Counted from the stretch's first letter, positions 1 to 6,299 are shown. The stretch is DNA of 10,717 bases from JBBRGG01 sp038240875 (GCA_038240875.1 JBBRGG010000124.1:1-10717), one strand, 5' to 3'. Program-made: numbers and translations. The notes: generated from the sequence alone by a model not told the origin.

Positions 1-60
1 TGAGGGGTTGTTCTGAGGAGGGTTTGAGGGGGGAAGGTTAGTTGAAGAAGCTTCGCTCAT
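1..60 (-). CDS. 5' end of a minus-strand hypothetical protein, cut by the window edge
   Basis: An ATG at 58-60 on the minus strand opens a frame that stays open to the left edge and reads MSEASSTNLPPSNPPQNNPS. This Pro/Asn/Ser-rich start resembles the disordered N-termini that often precede membrane or DNA-binding domains in planctomycete proteins. Only 20 codons are visible, so no function can be given. Upstream on the minus strand there is only a weak GAG-type Shine-Dalgarno about 8 nt from the ATG. An overlapping ATG a few bases further upstream, in another frame, stops after nine codons and is a poor alternative. The call rests on an open frame, plausible composition and the large gene-free region in front of it, so confidence is modest. 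Confidence 0.4.
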   Translation of the reverse strand, partial: MSEASSTNLPPSNPPQNNPS

Positions 61-130
61 GGGTCATCTCGTTTCGTCGGCGTGCGCGATCAAATCGGCT
101 CGCCTTGGGAATTTGTGTTGGACTGACTAT

Positions 131-214
131 ATGTGCAGGTATAAATGTGCAGGACTGGATGTGCAGGACTGGATGTGCAGGACTGGATGTGCGGGACTAG
201 ATGTGCGGATTGGT
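131..214. repeat. 14-bp tandem array, about six units
   Basis: Three exact copies of ATGTGCAGGACTGG lie at 145-158, 159-172 and 173-186. They are flanked by a diverged copy at 131-144 (ATGTGCAGGTATAA) and two at 187-200 (ATGTGCGGGACTAG) and 201-214. The exact copies sit in the middle and the diverged ones at the edges, as expected for expansion by slippage with decay at the margins. It lies in a gene-free region. Confidence 0.93.
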
Positions 215-238
215 TGCGATGATAATCGCGCACTAGTT

Positions 239-274
239 GGGAAGTTGGTGGGGAAGTTAGTGGGGAAGTTGAAG
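239..274. repeat. 12-bp tandem array, three units
   Basis: Units are GGGAAGTTGGTG (239-250), GGGAAGTTAGTG (251-262) and GGGAAGTTGAAG (263-274). The unit and period differ from the 14-bp array that ends 25 bp upstream, so this is a separate expansion. Confidence 0.85.
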
Positions 275-587
275 CGGGCAATGGGCGTGAACCAAATTGG
301 CTTCCTAGCTGGAAGCTCTGCAGATTGGACTAGCAGATTGGGCCCAATTAGTGCCCGGCGATAAGGCCTTCTCGTTGGATCGCCTGCTGAAAACCCCGGC
401 AAAGCCCCATTCACGAAAGTAACCATGGAAAGCGGCTTCAAACCTAAGGCGTCTCAGGCCCTCGAGTAGGCCCTGGTAATTCGGATCGATATGGATGCGT
501 GGCATGCCATGAGCACAAGTATAGTCGGCCCAGAATCAGCTTGGTATAAGCATAAGCGAGACCATGGGCACGGACGCGTTTACGTTC

Positions 588-1166
588 TTATGCATTGGTC
601 TTGGACTTGGCCCCATTCATCGCGGGTTTGAGCTCGAAGATCGTTTGCGTGCGGACGACCAAGCCTTGGTTGGCGATGAGGTGGTAGGACTGGGCGTGGA
701 CCTCATTGCGATAGCGCTGCACGTCGATCACCGAAAGGCATTTGCCAGCGTCGTCGCGCCAAGCGTACATCAACGCCGCGTTGACCTTGCCCAGTTCGTT
801 TACTTCGTCGTAGGTCGCCGAGTAAATGTTTTCGGTGAGGGTTTCGGTTTGGACGGTTGTCATGTAAAGGGCACGGTCTTTGTCGAGGGAGTGCTCAAAG
901 TCGCGCTCTCCACCACAGAGGAACGCGGCCAAAATGCCGGTCGCTGGCAGGTTGCGATCTTGATCTGTCACGAGCTCGGTCGCACAGACCGACCCACTCT
1001 CGAAGCGCAAGACGTGCTGGCCAGGCATTACCCACGCTTCGAGTTCGTACTCGTCTGCGCGGATGACCTTGCGTCCTTTGAGCTGGAAAAGCTCGGGATG
1101 AAGCGCCCTCCCATAAAAGACGACTTGGTAATTTTGCAGAGCGTTTGACTTTGGCTGTGTGCTCAC
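588..1166 (-). CDS. DUF2617-like conserved hypothetical protein
   Basis: The product is 192 residues, soluble, with no signal peptide or membrane segment. Residues 13-27 (YQVVFYGRALHPELF) and 169-179 (LVVRTQTIFEL) match, from memory, the start and end signatures of planctomycete DUF2617 proteins, a family of unknown function. Residues 83-90 (LCGGERDF) fit the GER-type middle motif of that family. No biochemical role is known to me. The start is a GTG at 1164-1166, chosen because AAGGAG sits 8 nt upstream (1175-1180) and the conserved block begins soon after. The overlapping plus-strand frame (564-1148) is rejected as a mirror of this gene because it lacks a ribosome site and family motifs. 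The gene stands alone between two gene-free regions that each contain a 14-bp tandem array. Coding status is fairly sure; family assignment is moderate. Confidence 0.8.
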   Translation of the reverse strand: MSTQPKSNALQNYQVVFYGRALHPELFQLKGRKVIRADEYELEAWVMPGQHVLRFESGSVCATELVTDQDRNLPATGILAAFLCGGERDFEHSLDKDRALYMTTVQTETLTENIYSATYDEVNELGKVNAALMYAWRDDAGKCLSVIDVQRYRNEVHAQSYHLIANQGLVVRTQTIFELKPAMNGAKSKTNA

Positions 1167-1174
1167 CGGCTCGA

Positions 1175-1180
1175 CTCCTT
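1175..1180 (-). promoter_or_regulatory. Shine-Dalgarno site deciding a GTG start
   Basis: On the minus strand AAGGAG is followed by 8 nt and then GTG. This is a near-consensus anti-16S match at ideal spacing and fixes the start of the DUF2617-like gene at 1166. Confidence 0.8.
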
Positions 1181-1276
1181 CGCTCTAAGGCTTTGGCACG
1201 CAGGCACCACACCTGTGATTCGCCGTTATGTGCAGGAGTGACCTGCTCGTGGTCTCTTCGGAGTACTTCATTCGAT

Positions 1277-1318
1277 CCGACAACTTCAACCCGACAACTT
1301 CAACCCGACAATTTCAAT
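1277..1318. repeat. 14-bp tandem array, three units
   Basis: Two exact copies of CCGACAACTTCAAC (1277-1290 and 1291-1304) are followed by a copy with two C-to-T changes (CCGACAATTTCAAT, 1305-1318). The period equals that of the array at 131-214 but the sequence is unrelated. It lies about 110 bp upstream of the DUF2617-like start codon. Confidence 0.9.
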
Positions 1319-1876
1319 CAGCCGACCAGCTTTTTGCCACGCCTCTGCAGATGGCAATTGATCTATCGCCGCTTGAAACAAACTGATATCTCTATTCAAA
1401 CAGGTATCTTTACTAGATCATTCCACACTAGGGCATATGTAGGATTTAGGCATCGGTAAGAGAAAGCTATTTTCTAAATTATCCATTGTGACATGCTTGG
1501 AATATACGTGTAAATGCATGCTGTGATCGATGTAAAAAGAGTATAGTATTATGGCCACAACATATCAGCACGATTCGGTCAAGTCTACAACATGTAGTTC
1601 CCCTGTAGAGGATTTACTCAAATAATCGTTAATCGTCAGGTAGTTCACAATGGGCGTTCGTAATTTGTTAGAATAAATTGGAGCAGGCCCATTAGTTGAG
1701 GGGGTTTAATTCTCATCAATTCAGATAAGGCACATCTACTCCAATCGATCTTGTGGCGAGATGGTCCGATAGGCCGACTAAGAGACTGATCACGAGCTTC
1801 GCTGCTTGCTGTTTCCAGTTCAACGTGCTCTCCTGTCATACAGGAATATGACTCATTCTCCAGAAATACCCCGATC

Positions 1877-4576
1877 GTGTCAAGAGAAATCAGCACAGAG
1901 TGGGATCCAATTCAAGCCGCGGCGGCCCTACCTTGGGACGCGCGGGTGGTGGCATTGGCGGAAGGTTTGATCGCAAGCGCGCGGATTGCTGGCACGTCGG
2001 CGGGCGACGCTATCGGTGCAGAATCTATCGCGGCACGACGAGCACAGGTGAATCTTGCTCAGGCGCTTATGGATGCGTGCATCGACGCGTGTCGGGCGTT
2101 TGCTGAAGCGCAGGCAGCGGAAAATAGGACTACAACCGGGGCCAAGAACGCGCGTGCGAGGAGCATCGTTTCGCGGGTTATGAGCCCTGTGCGAACTGCA
2201 AAGCGTGAGGCTTGTGCTCGCCGCGTGCGTGCTGTGCTCACGGCGACAGCGTCGGCGTGGGGCGCGCTTCCGGTTCGCGAACGAGGCGTGCTTGCGACCG
2301 TTGCGCGCGGATGGTGGGGTAACGCGGTTACTGCCCTCGCCACTGATAGCAGAGCGATTGTGCGATTGAGTGTTGCGCTGTTAGCAGCCGAAGCGATGGA
2401 AGCAGAGCTTGCGCTGGTGGCGTGCGGTCTGATGTCGGATGAAGATGGTTCGGTAGTTGACGCTGCGGAGCGGGCGCTAGTAATTTTGGCGGTGGGGGTC
2501 GCAAAGGGGCACACTGAAGATTTGAGTGGAGCGGTTGTGCACGCGGTTTCGTTGGCAGCCGAGGGGTTTGGGGTGCACCAAAGGCGTGGCGTAATGCTCG
2601 CGGTGGTTGCGCTGTTTGAACCGGCACGGCTTACACACGCGATGCGTTCGGGCGTGCTGGAAGGGGCGAGTCAGGAATCGCGAGAATGTGCCACGGCACT
2701 GCGCAGGCTGTTCGTGAAAGAGTCTGCGGAAATGAGCCGAGTCGGGAAAGACGCGCGAGCAAGTGTCGTGCGTGTGAAAGAATCTGAACTAAGGCGAGAA
2801 GAAGCCAACGAGTCGATCGAAGCGTTGCGATCGGTGCTTCGGCTATCCAACTCATCGCATGCGAGCAAGCGTGCGGTGGAATGGTTATCGCGCGAGGTAT
2901 TGACCAAGGCGTGTGCCGACAGGCTCGGGCGAGGGCGAACGCGCGCGGATCATGCCGCGTTGCTCGAAGGTGCGCACTTGTTGGAGCATCCGGCGCGGGC
3001 GCGCGGGTTGGCGCGGATCGTGCTGCCGACGCTTAGGGCGGCAAAGGATGGCGCGGGAAGTGTGCTGCCGATGGACGTTGGAATAGGAACAGGGGTTGGG
3101 GTGGGGGTGGGCGTTGGAATAGGAATGGGTGGCAACGAAGCTTGGCCCGAAGATTTGCGGGCGCAGGTGCCAAGGGTCGCGATGCATCTGCGCGCGAGCG
3201 ATGCGGATTTGTCGGCATGGTTAGCACCGCTGCTTGGTGATCCGTCGTCGCGGGTTCGGCTCGCACTGGCGATTCGCGGGCCTGCGGGTTTGCGGGCGGA
3301 TTTGTGCCAGGATGCGCACCCGCTGGTGGCGAGAGCTGCTGCGATTCGCGCGTCGGAAGCGGGCACTCTGACTGAAGGGCGGCATACGCGCGACCAAACG
3401 AGCGGCCAGTCGCGTGGCGAAATTGAGGCGGCGCGCGGTGGTAGTGCGTTGATGCCATCCAAGGCTCTGGCGCGATCGCAGAGCGCAACGGTAAGGGCGA
3501 TTTCGCAGGCAGATGGTTCGCTTGCGGGCTCGCGTGGAGTTGCGATGCGCTTGGCGTGGCATCGCCGAGGCGTGCGCGATATTGATGGCGTGAAGAGCGA
3601 ACTCGCGTCGATGATTCTTGGCAAGGCGAGTGTGTGGCAGTCGTCGGCGGATACGAATAGCAACTGCGACATTGAAACCGGCGTATGGCTGATGCGAAGC
3701 TTGGGTCTGGTGACAGAACTGGGTGACGTGCTCGTCGAAGCGTTGGCGTCAGAACAAACTACGCCACGTGAGGCGGCAACACTCGTCGCGGCCATGGGAA
3801 CGACCGAGTGTTCGCAATCGCGCGATGTGCAAGTAGTGTTGGATGGCGCGTTGCTGGGCGCGCTTGGATATGACGATGCGCGGGTGCGGTCGAACGCGAT
3901 CGAGGCGATCGTGAGGAGACGTAGACGCGTGCGCGCGAGTGGTGTGAGTGGTGTGAGCGAGATATTGATGCCATGCAGTAGCGATGGACAAGTCCCTCGT
4001 GAGTCGCTGGCGCATTCGATTGTTGAACTCAAGGAAGATCCACATCATCGCGTTCGTGCGACGCTCTGGCGTGCGATGATTACGGGCGAATTAATAGATG
4101 TCTGGGCGGGTGCTGCATCGGTACGCACTGTCGCTGATAGCGCTATTACAGCAGACCATGCCACGGAAGTGCGCGGCGGCACAACCGAAGCCAAACCCAA
4201 CGGTGAGGCGTCCATCAAAGATGCCTACGGCGCGCTCACGACGATGTTGACCTCGACCACGGCGATGGACCGCCTAGCGGGAACTTGGGCCGCGGGGCGA
4301 ATCGTGCTGCGCGAGGGGAACCAAAGTCTCGCCGGGCGGGGCGTACGCGCGCGATTGGTTTCGCTTGGTGCGCACGACTCGCAGGCGCAGACGCAGGTAT
4401 TGCAAGCAAAGCTTGCAGAACTCGCGAGGTTTGACACTGAGCCCAAAGTGCGGTGGCGGGCGGCGTGTGTGATTGAACGCGTAGAAGGCGATCTTCGAGC
4501 GCGTTGGTCGCGGCGCGATGGAATGGAAGCAAGCGAGAGGTTTACGCATTTCGCGCATCAGGAGGCAGCACAATGA
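1877..4576 (+). CDS. HEAT-like repeat protein, large, Ala/Arg-rich
   Basis: This 899-residue protein is mostly alpha-helical by composition, with no signal peptide or membrane segment, so probably cytoplasmic. Several HEAT-type second-helix signatures (Asp, then Val-Arg, then Ala) are visible: around residues 157-175 (DSRAIVRLSVALLAA), 454-468 (GDPSSRVRLALA), 666-680 (DDARVRSNAIEAIVR), 720-732 (EDPHHRVRATLWR) and 853-866 (TEPKVRWRAACVIE). HEAT arrays are protein-binding scaffolds; the partner here is unknown. Residues 401-419 form a Gly-Val/Ile linker encoded by a G-rich repeat, and residues 500-540 look like a disordered linker. The GTG at 1877 is the only ATG/GTG/TTG in the open frame, which reaches back to a TGA at 1787, until well inside the protein. 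It has no Shine-Dalgarno, so the start is uncertain. Its stop overlaps the start of the next gene (ATGA), implying coupled translation with the membrane protein. I do not recognise a named family. Confidence 0.85.
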   Translation: MSREISTEWDPIQAAAALPWDARVVALAEGLIASARIAGTSAGDAIGAESIAARRAQVNLAQALMDACIDACRAFAEAQAAENRTTTGAKNARARSIVSRVMSPVRTAKREACARRVRAVLTATASAWGALPVRERGVLATVARGWWGNAVTALATDSRAIVRLSVALLAAEAMEAELALVACGLMSDEDGSVVDAAERALVILAVGVAKGHTEDLSGAVVHAVSLAAEGFGVHQRRGVMLAVVALFEPARLTHAMRSGVLEGASQESRECATALRRLFVKESAEMSRVGKDARASVVRVKESELRREEANESIEALRSVLRLSNSSHASKRAVEWLSREVLTKACADRLGRGRTRADHAALLEGAHLLEHPARARGLARIVLPTLRAAKDGAGSVLPMDVGIGTGVGVGVGVGIGMGGNEAWPEDLRAQVPRVAMHLRASDADLSAWLAPLLGDPSSRVRLALAIRGPAGLRADLCQDAHPLVARAAAIRASEAGTLTEGRHTRDQTSGQSRGEIEAARGGSALMPSKALARSQSATVRAISQADGSLAGSRGVAMRLAWHRRGVRDIDGVKSELASMILGKASVWQSSADTNSNCDIETGVWLMRSLGLVTELGDVLVEALASEQTTPREAATLVAAMGTTECSQSRDVQVVLDGALLGALGYDDARVRSNAIEAIVRRRRRVRASGVSGVSEILMPCSSDGQVPRESLAHSIVELKEDPHHRVRATLWRAMITGELIDVWAGAASVRTVADSAITADHATEVRGGTTEAKPNGEASIKDAYGALTTMLTSTTAMDRLAGTWAAGRIVLREGNQSLAGRGVRARLVSLGAHDSQAQTQVLQAKLAELARFDTEPKVRWRAACVIERVEGDLRARWSRRDGMEASERFTHFAHQEAAQ
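3076..3125 (+). repeat. Intragenic repeat encoding a Gly-Val linker
   Basis: The 14-mer CGTTGGAATAGGAA occurs exactly at 3076-3089 and 3112-3125, a period of 36 bp or 12 codons. Between them lies a (GGGGT)n-like tract at 3092-3111. Together they encode alternating Gly with Val/Ile (residues 401-419 of the HEAT protein). Because the period is a multiple of three, gain or loss of a unit keeps the frame. Confidence 0.85.
3092..3111 (+). other. G-quadruplex motif in coding strand
   Basis: Four G-runs follow one another with very short spacers: GGGG (3092-3095), TT, GGGG (3098-3101), T, GGGGG (3103-3107), T, GGG (3109-3111). This satisfies the canonical G3+N1-7 rule, with loops of 2, 1 and 1 nt, the class known to give very stable parallel quadruplexes. 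It is on the mRNA-like strand, so an RNA quadruplex could form within the HEAT transcript. Confidence 0.7.
4560..4565 (+). promoter_or_regulatory. Shine-Dalgarno site inside the end of the HEAT gene
   Basis: AGGAGG is followed by 7 nt and ATG at 4573. It lies in the last codons of the upstream gene and decides the start of the membrane protein at 4573 rather than an in-frame GTG further up (4504). The perfect site next to an ATGA overlap suggests both reinitiation and fresh loading. Confidence 0.88.
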
Positions 4577-5274
4577 TGCAAGCTGATGATCAAGGCGTGC
4601 CCGCAGTTGTTGACTTGGTGACGACGCCGGATATTGAAGTTGAAAGCGACGTATTAAAAGGCGATTCGCAGACGGTTGTAACTCAAGGCGATGATGGGGG
4701 TGCTGCCAATCAAGTAGCAGGTGCTGAAATCGGCACGAGTTCGGTGATCGCGTTTGTCGTTGTGATGGTCGTGGTTGGGGGTTGCCTTGTTGGTGCGGGG
4801 ATGTTCTTTGCGTGGCGGCGGAACGAACGCGGGCGCGATGCGCGCGAGGTCGCTGAGATGCGGCTACTCAAACGCAGCGGCTTGTCGCCTTCATGCCAAC
4901 GAGCGATGCAGGAATTGGTGCACGCGGCTTTTGTGCGCGAGAATTTACGCGATAGCTTTGGTGAGAATTCGCGTTCTGTGGCCCAAGCAGGGAGCGTTTC
5001 GATGCTGGGGATGTTGATGGCGCCACACGCGGCGGCTGATGCGGCGCGAGCGGTAGCGACGCCGGAGGGAAGTGCCAAATTGGGAGTTGCGGTTGATGTG
5101 AAGCCTTTGGCGAAGGCGATGGAGCGATTAGGATCGCCGATTGATGATGTGTTGAAGATGGGAACGGGGAAAAAGAAGCTGGGGTTGCGAGAGGCTGCGG
5201 TGAAGGGGTTGGAGTCGGTCATGCCTGGTGCGCGAGCGAAAGCTGTGGCAGCACCGGCCAAGCTGCGTAGATGA
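4573..5274 (+). CDS. Single-pass membrane protein coupled to the HEAT gene
   Basis: The protein is 233 residues. Residues 1-56 are acidic and polar. Residues 57-81 form one strong transmembrane helix (VIAFVVVMVVVGGCLVGAGMFFAW), directly followed by RRNERGR. By the positive-inside rule the C-terminal 150 residues face the cytoplasm and the short acidic N-terminus faces outward, with no cleavable signal. The cytoplasmic part is helical and basic towards its end (GKKK near 199-202, final KLRR). I recognise no family. The start at 4573 is supported by AGGAGG 7 nt upstream and by the ATGA overlap with the HEAT stop codon; a second ATG follows immediately. The tight coupling suggests that the two products form a complex at the membrane, with this protein as anchor. 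That is inference from gene order only. Confidence 0.85.
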   Translation: MMQADDQGVPAVVDLVTTPDIEVESDVLKGDSQTVVTQGDDGGAANQVAGAEIGTSSVIAFVVVMVVVGGCLVGAGMFFAWRRNERGRDAREVAEMRLLKRSGLSPSCQRAMQELVHAAFVRENLRDSFGENSRSVAQAGSVSMLGMLMAPHAAADAARAVATPEGSAKLGVAVDVKPLAKAMERLGSPIDDVLKMGTGKKKLGLREAAVKGLESVMPGARAKAVAAPAKLRR

Positions 5275-5334
5275 TGGGCTTGATGCTTTGAAGCCGTGAG
5301 GTCGGTGGTTGTAGTTTAGTTTGGCATGTCATAA

Positions 5335-5374
5335 CTTGACATGACTTGACATGACTTGTCATGTTTGTCATGAT
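5335..5374. repeat. 10-bp tandem array with hairpin potential
   Basis: Units are CTTGACATGA (5335-5344), CTTGACATGA (5345-5354), CTTGTCATGT (5355-5364) and TTGTCATGAT (5365-5374). Because the unit contains half-palindromes (TGACATGA / TCATGTCA types), the array folds on itself. CATGAC and ACATGA in 5340-5354 can pair with TCATGT and GTCATG in 5359-5372 across a small internal loop and a 4-nt CTTG loop. It lies between convergent genes. No T-run follows on the plus strand, so it is not a standard terminator. Confidence 0.8.
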
Positions 5375-5400
5375 CGTGACTAGATATGGTGGCACGACTC

Positions 5401-5426
5401 AAAGAAATCCTACGGGGACCGCAGGA
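5401..5426 (-). terminator. Rho-independent terminator for the minus-strand genes
   Basis: Read on the minus strand, TCCTGCGG (5426-5419), loop TCC, then CCGTAGGA (5415-5408) gives an 8-bp stem if one G-U wobble is allowed. It is followed at once by TTTCTTT (5407-5401). The G-U pair exists only in the minus-sense RNA; the plus-sense version has an A-C mismatch, so it points to minus-strand termination. It lies about 50 nt past the stop of the hydrolase gene, the right place to end its transcript. Confidence 0.65.
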
Positions 5427-5477
5427 CCACCCAAGGCAGAACATGCCGGTATTTCCGGTGATTCGATCACTACGGCG

Positions 5478-6299
5478 TTACTTGGGCGGCGGTGGGCCAA
5501 ACTCAGCGATGGGCGCGAGCCCACGAAGGCGCAGCGCGATATCGAGGATGATCCGGCGTTCGGTGCTGATCAAGAAATGGCTGAACAAGCGGCCTCGCGT
5601 CGTCGGCGGGTCGAGCCACAGGGGAACGCGGCCTATCGGCGCGGTGTTGTGGCAACCGACCCACCAATCGCGGAGATAGCCATAAGGCGTGATCGAGAAT
5701 GTTGCATTTGGAAGCGCGTTATCGAGGGTGCGAAGGAACAATGAGCCTGGACGCATGGCGGACGCCGCGGCGTCGGGTCGGACGAACTTGGCGAGGATCG
5801 CGCCTTGGTGAGGCGTAGCGATGGTGTAGAGCGAGTTGATCTTGACTGGTGCAGTGATCGAAGCTTGCGGGTTTGCCAAGTCGTTGAAGGCGTCGCAGGC
5901 AAGGGCTCGCGCGACCAGGCCGCCCATTGAGAGCGCGACGATGTCGATGGGCTTTGCATTATCCCGCGTACTTTCATGCGTGGCGAGGGCTTCGCGCGTG
6001 GTCGCCACGGCGGCTTGCATGCTCGACGCGGTAGGAAACGCAATCGGGATCACGCGCGTCCCAGGCAAGAGTACGCGGAGATTCGTACGGATGGTCTTGA
6101 GCGCGGCGAGGGGCGCACGCCAACCGCACAGGACTACCAAAGGGCGCGGATTCACAAACGAGGTCGCTGTAAGTTCGTGCCACTTTGCATCGACTAACAC
6201 GGGCGAAGGGTCAAAGGCGGGGTTGCGTCGTGGGTTCGTGTTCGTAGTGGCGACTCGCGCAGCTTCTTCATCGGATTGTGCACGAATACGAACAGGCAT
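5478..6299 (-). CDS. Alpha/beta-hydrolase, lipase/esterase-like
   Basis: With the chosen start the protein is 273 residues; a TTG 21 bases upstream (6320) would make it 280. In 280-numbering, residues 61-66 (LVVLCG) are the first core strand leading to the oxyanion region. Residues 125-137 (IDIVALSMGGLVA) are the nucleophile elbow with Ser131, where the usual first Gly of GxSxG is Ala. Residues 165-173 (YTIATPHQG) match the T-P-H-x-G strand seen in bacterial triacylglycerol lipases and related esterases. His candidates are H224 and H248; I cannot place the acid with certainty. No signal peptide or membrane segment is clear. The ATG at 6299 is preferred because GGAAAG lies 10 nt upstream, whereas the TTG has no ribosome site. 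It follows ispG with a gap under 30 nt, so is probably co-transcribed. The substrate is unknown. Confidence 0.85.
   Translation of the reverse strand: MPVRIRAQSDEEAARVATTNTNPRRNPAFDPSPVLVDAKWHELTATSFVNPRPLVVLCGWRAPLAALKTIRTNLRVLLPGTRVIPIAFPTASSMQAAVATTREALATHESTRDNAKPIDIVALSMGGLVARALACDAFNDLANPQASITAPVKINSLYTIATPHQGAILAKFVRPDAAASAMRPGSLFLRTLDNALPNATFSITPYGYLRDWWVGCHNTAPIGRVPLWLDPPTTRGRLFSHFLISTERRIILDIALRLRGLAPIAEFGPPPPK

Larger units (their letters stand above)
61..587. other. Gene-free stretch with tandem repeats and a palindrome
   Basis: This 527-bp stretch separates the left-edge gene from the DUF2617-like gene. Every frame across 90-360 is dominated by translated tandem repeats and is not believable as protein. 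Visible structures are a 14-bp array (131-214), a 12-bp array (239-274), a 5-bp-stem hairpin (301-315), two copies of the 9-mer GCAGATTGG (320-328 and 333-341) and the perfect palindrome ATTGGGCCCAAT (337-348). A minus-strand frame over roughly 305-535 looks somewhat protein-like but has no ribosome site; it is treated under findings. It probably also holds the promoter of the left-edge gene, but I could not pick out a convincing -35/-10 pair. Confidence 0.6.
1167..1876. other. 710-bp divergent intergenic region with an A+T-rich core
   Basis: This region lies between the minus-strand DUF2617-like gene and the plus-strand HEAT gene, so it should hold both promoters. G+C by hand count is about 36% over 1381-1680 and about 48% over 1681-1800, against 60-70% in nearby coding lines. 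A 14-bp tandem array is at 1277-1318. TATAGT at 1542-1547 resembles a -10 box on the plus strand, but no good -35 lies at the right distance. A small CTACA/TGTAG inverted repeat is at 1585-1597. The minus-strand frame at 1645-1896 (GTG start) runs into the HEAT gene and has no Shine-Dalgarno; I do not accept it as a gene. Confidence 0.6.

Noticed and set aside
131..274. A CRISPR array
   Set aside because: The repeats are directly abutting 14-bp and 12-bp units without unique spacers, and no cas genes are present.
90..441. Overlapping frames on both strands through the 14-bp and 12-bp arrays
   Set aside because: Their products are mostly translated tandem repeats (for example LDVQDWMCRTG and NFPTNFPT motifs), which are by-products of the arrays.
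564..1148. Plus-strand frame of 194 codons over the DUF2617-like gene
   Set aside because: It is the mirror of the minus-strand gene, has no ribosome site and no family motif, whereas the minus frame has AAGGAG at ideal spacing and recognisable motifs.
1645..1896. Minus-strand frame of 83 codons overlapping the start of the HEAT gene
   Set aside because: GTG start without Shine-Dalgarno inside the HEAT coding region, lies in the A+T-rich spacer, and the product resembles nothing known. Not fully excluded.
2950..4032. Minus-strand frame of 360 codons within the HEAT gene
   Set aside because: Ser/Thr/Pro/Arg-rich composition typical of the antisense of Ala/Arg/Gly-rich coding DNA; its PTPTPTP stretch is only the reverse of the Gly-Val tract.
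5277..5295. GGCTT/AAGCC hairpin just after the membrane-protein stop, as a plus-strand terminator
   Set aside because: Only a 5-bp stem with a 9-nt loop, followed by GTGAGGTCGG rather than a T-run.
5361..5744. Plus-strand frame of 127 codons at the end of the hydrolase gene
   Set aside because: It runs through the terminator and the antisense of the hydrolase; no ribosome site and no domain.
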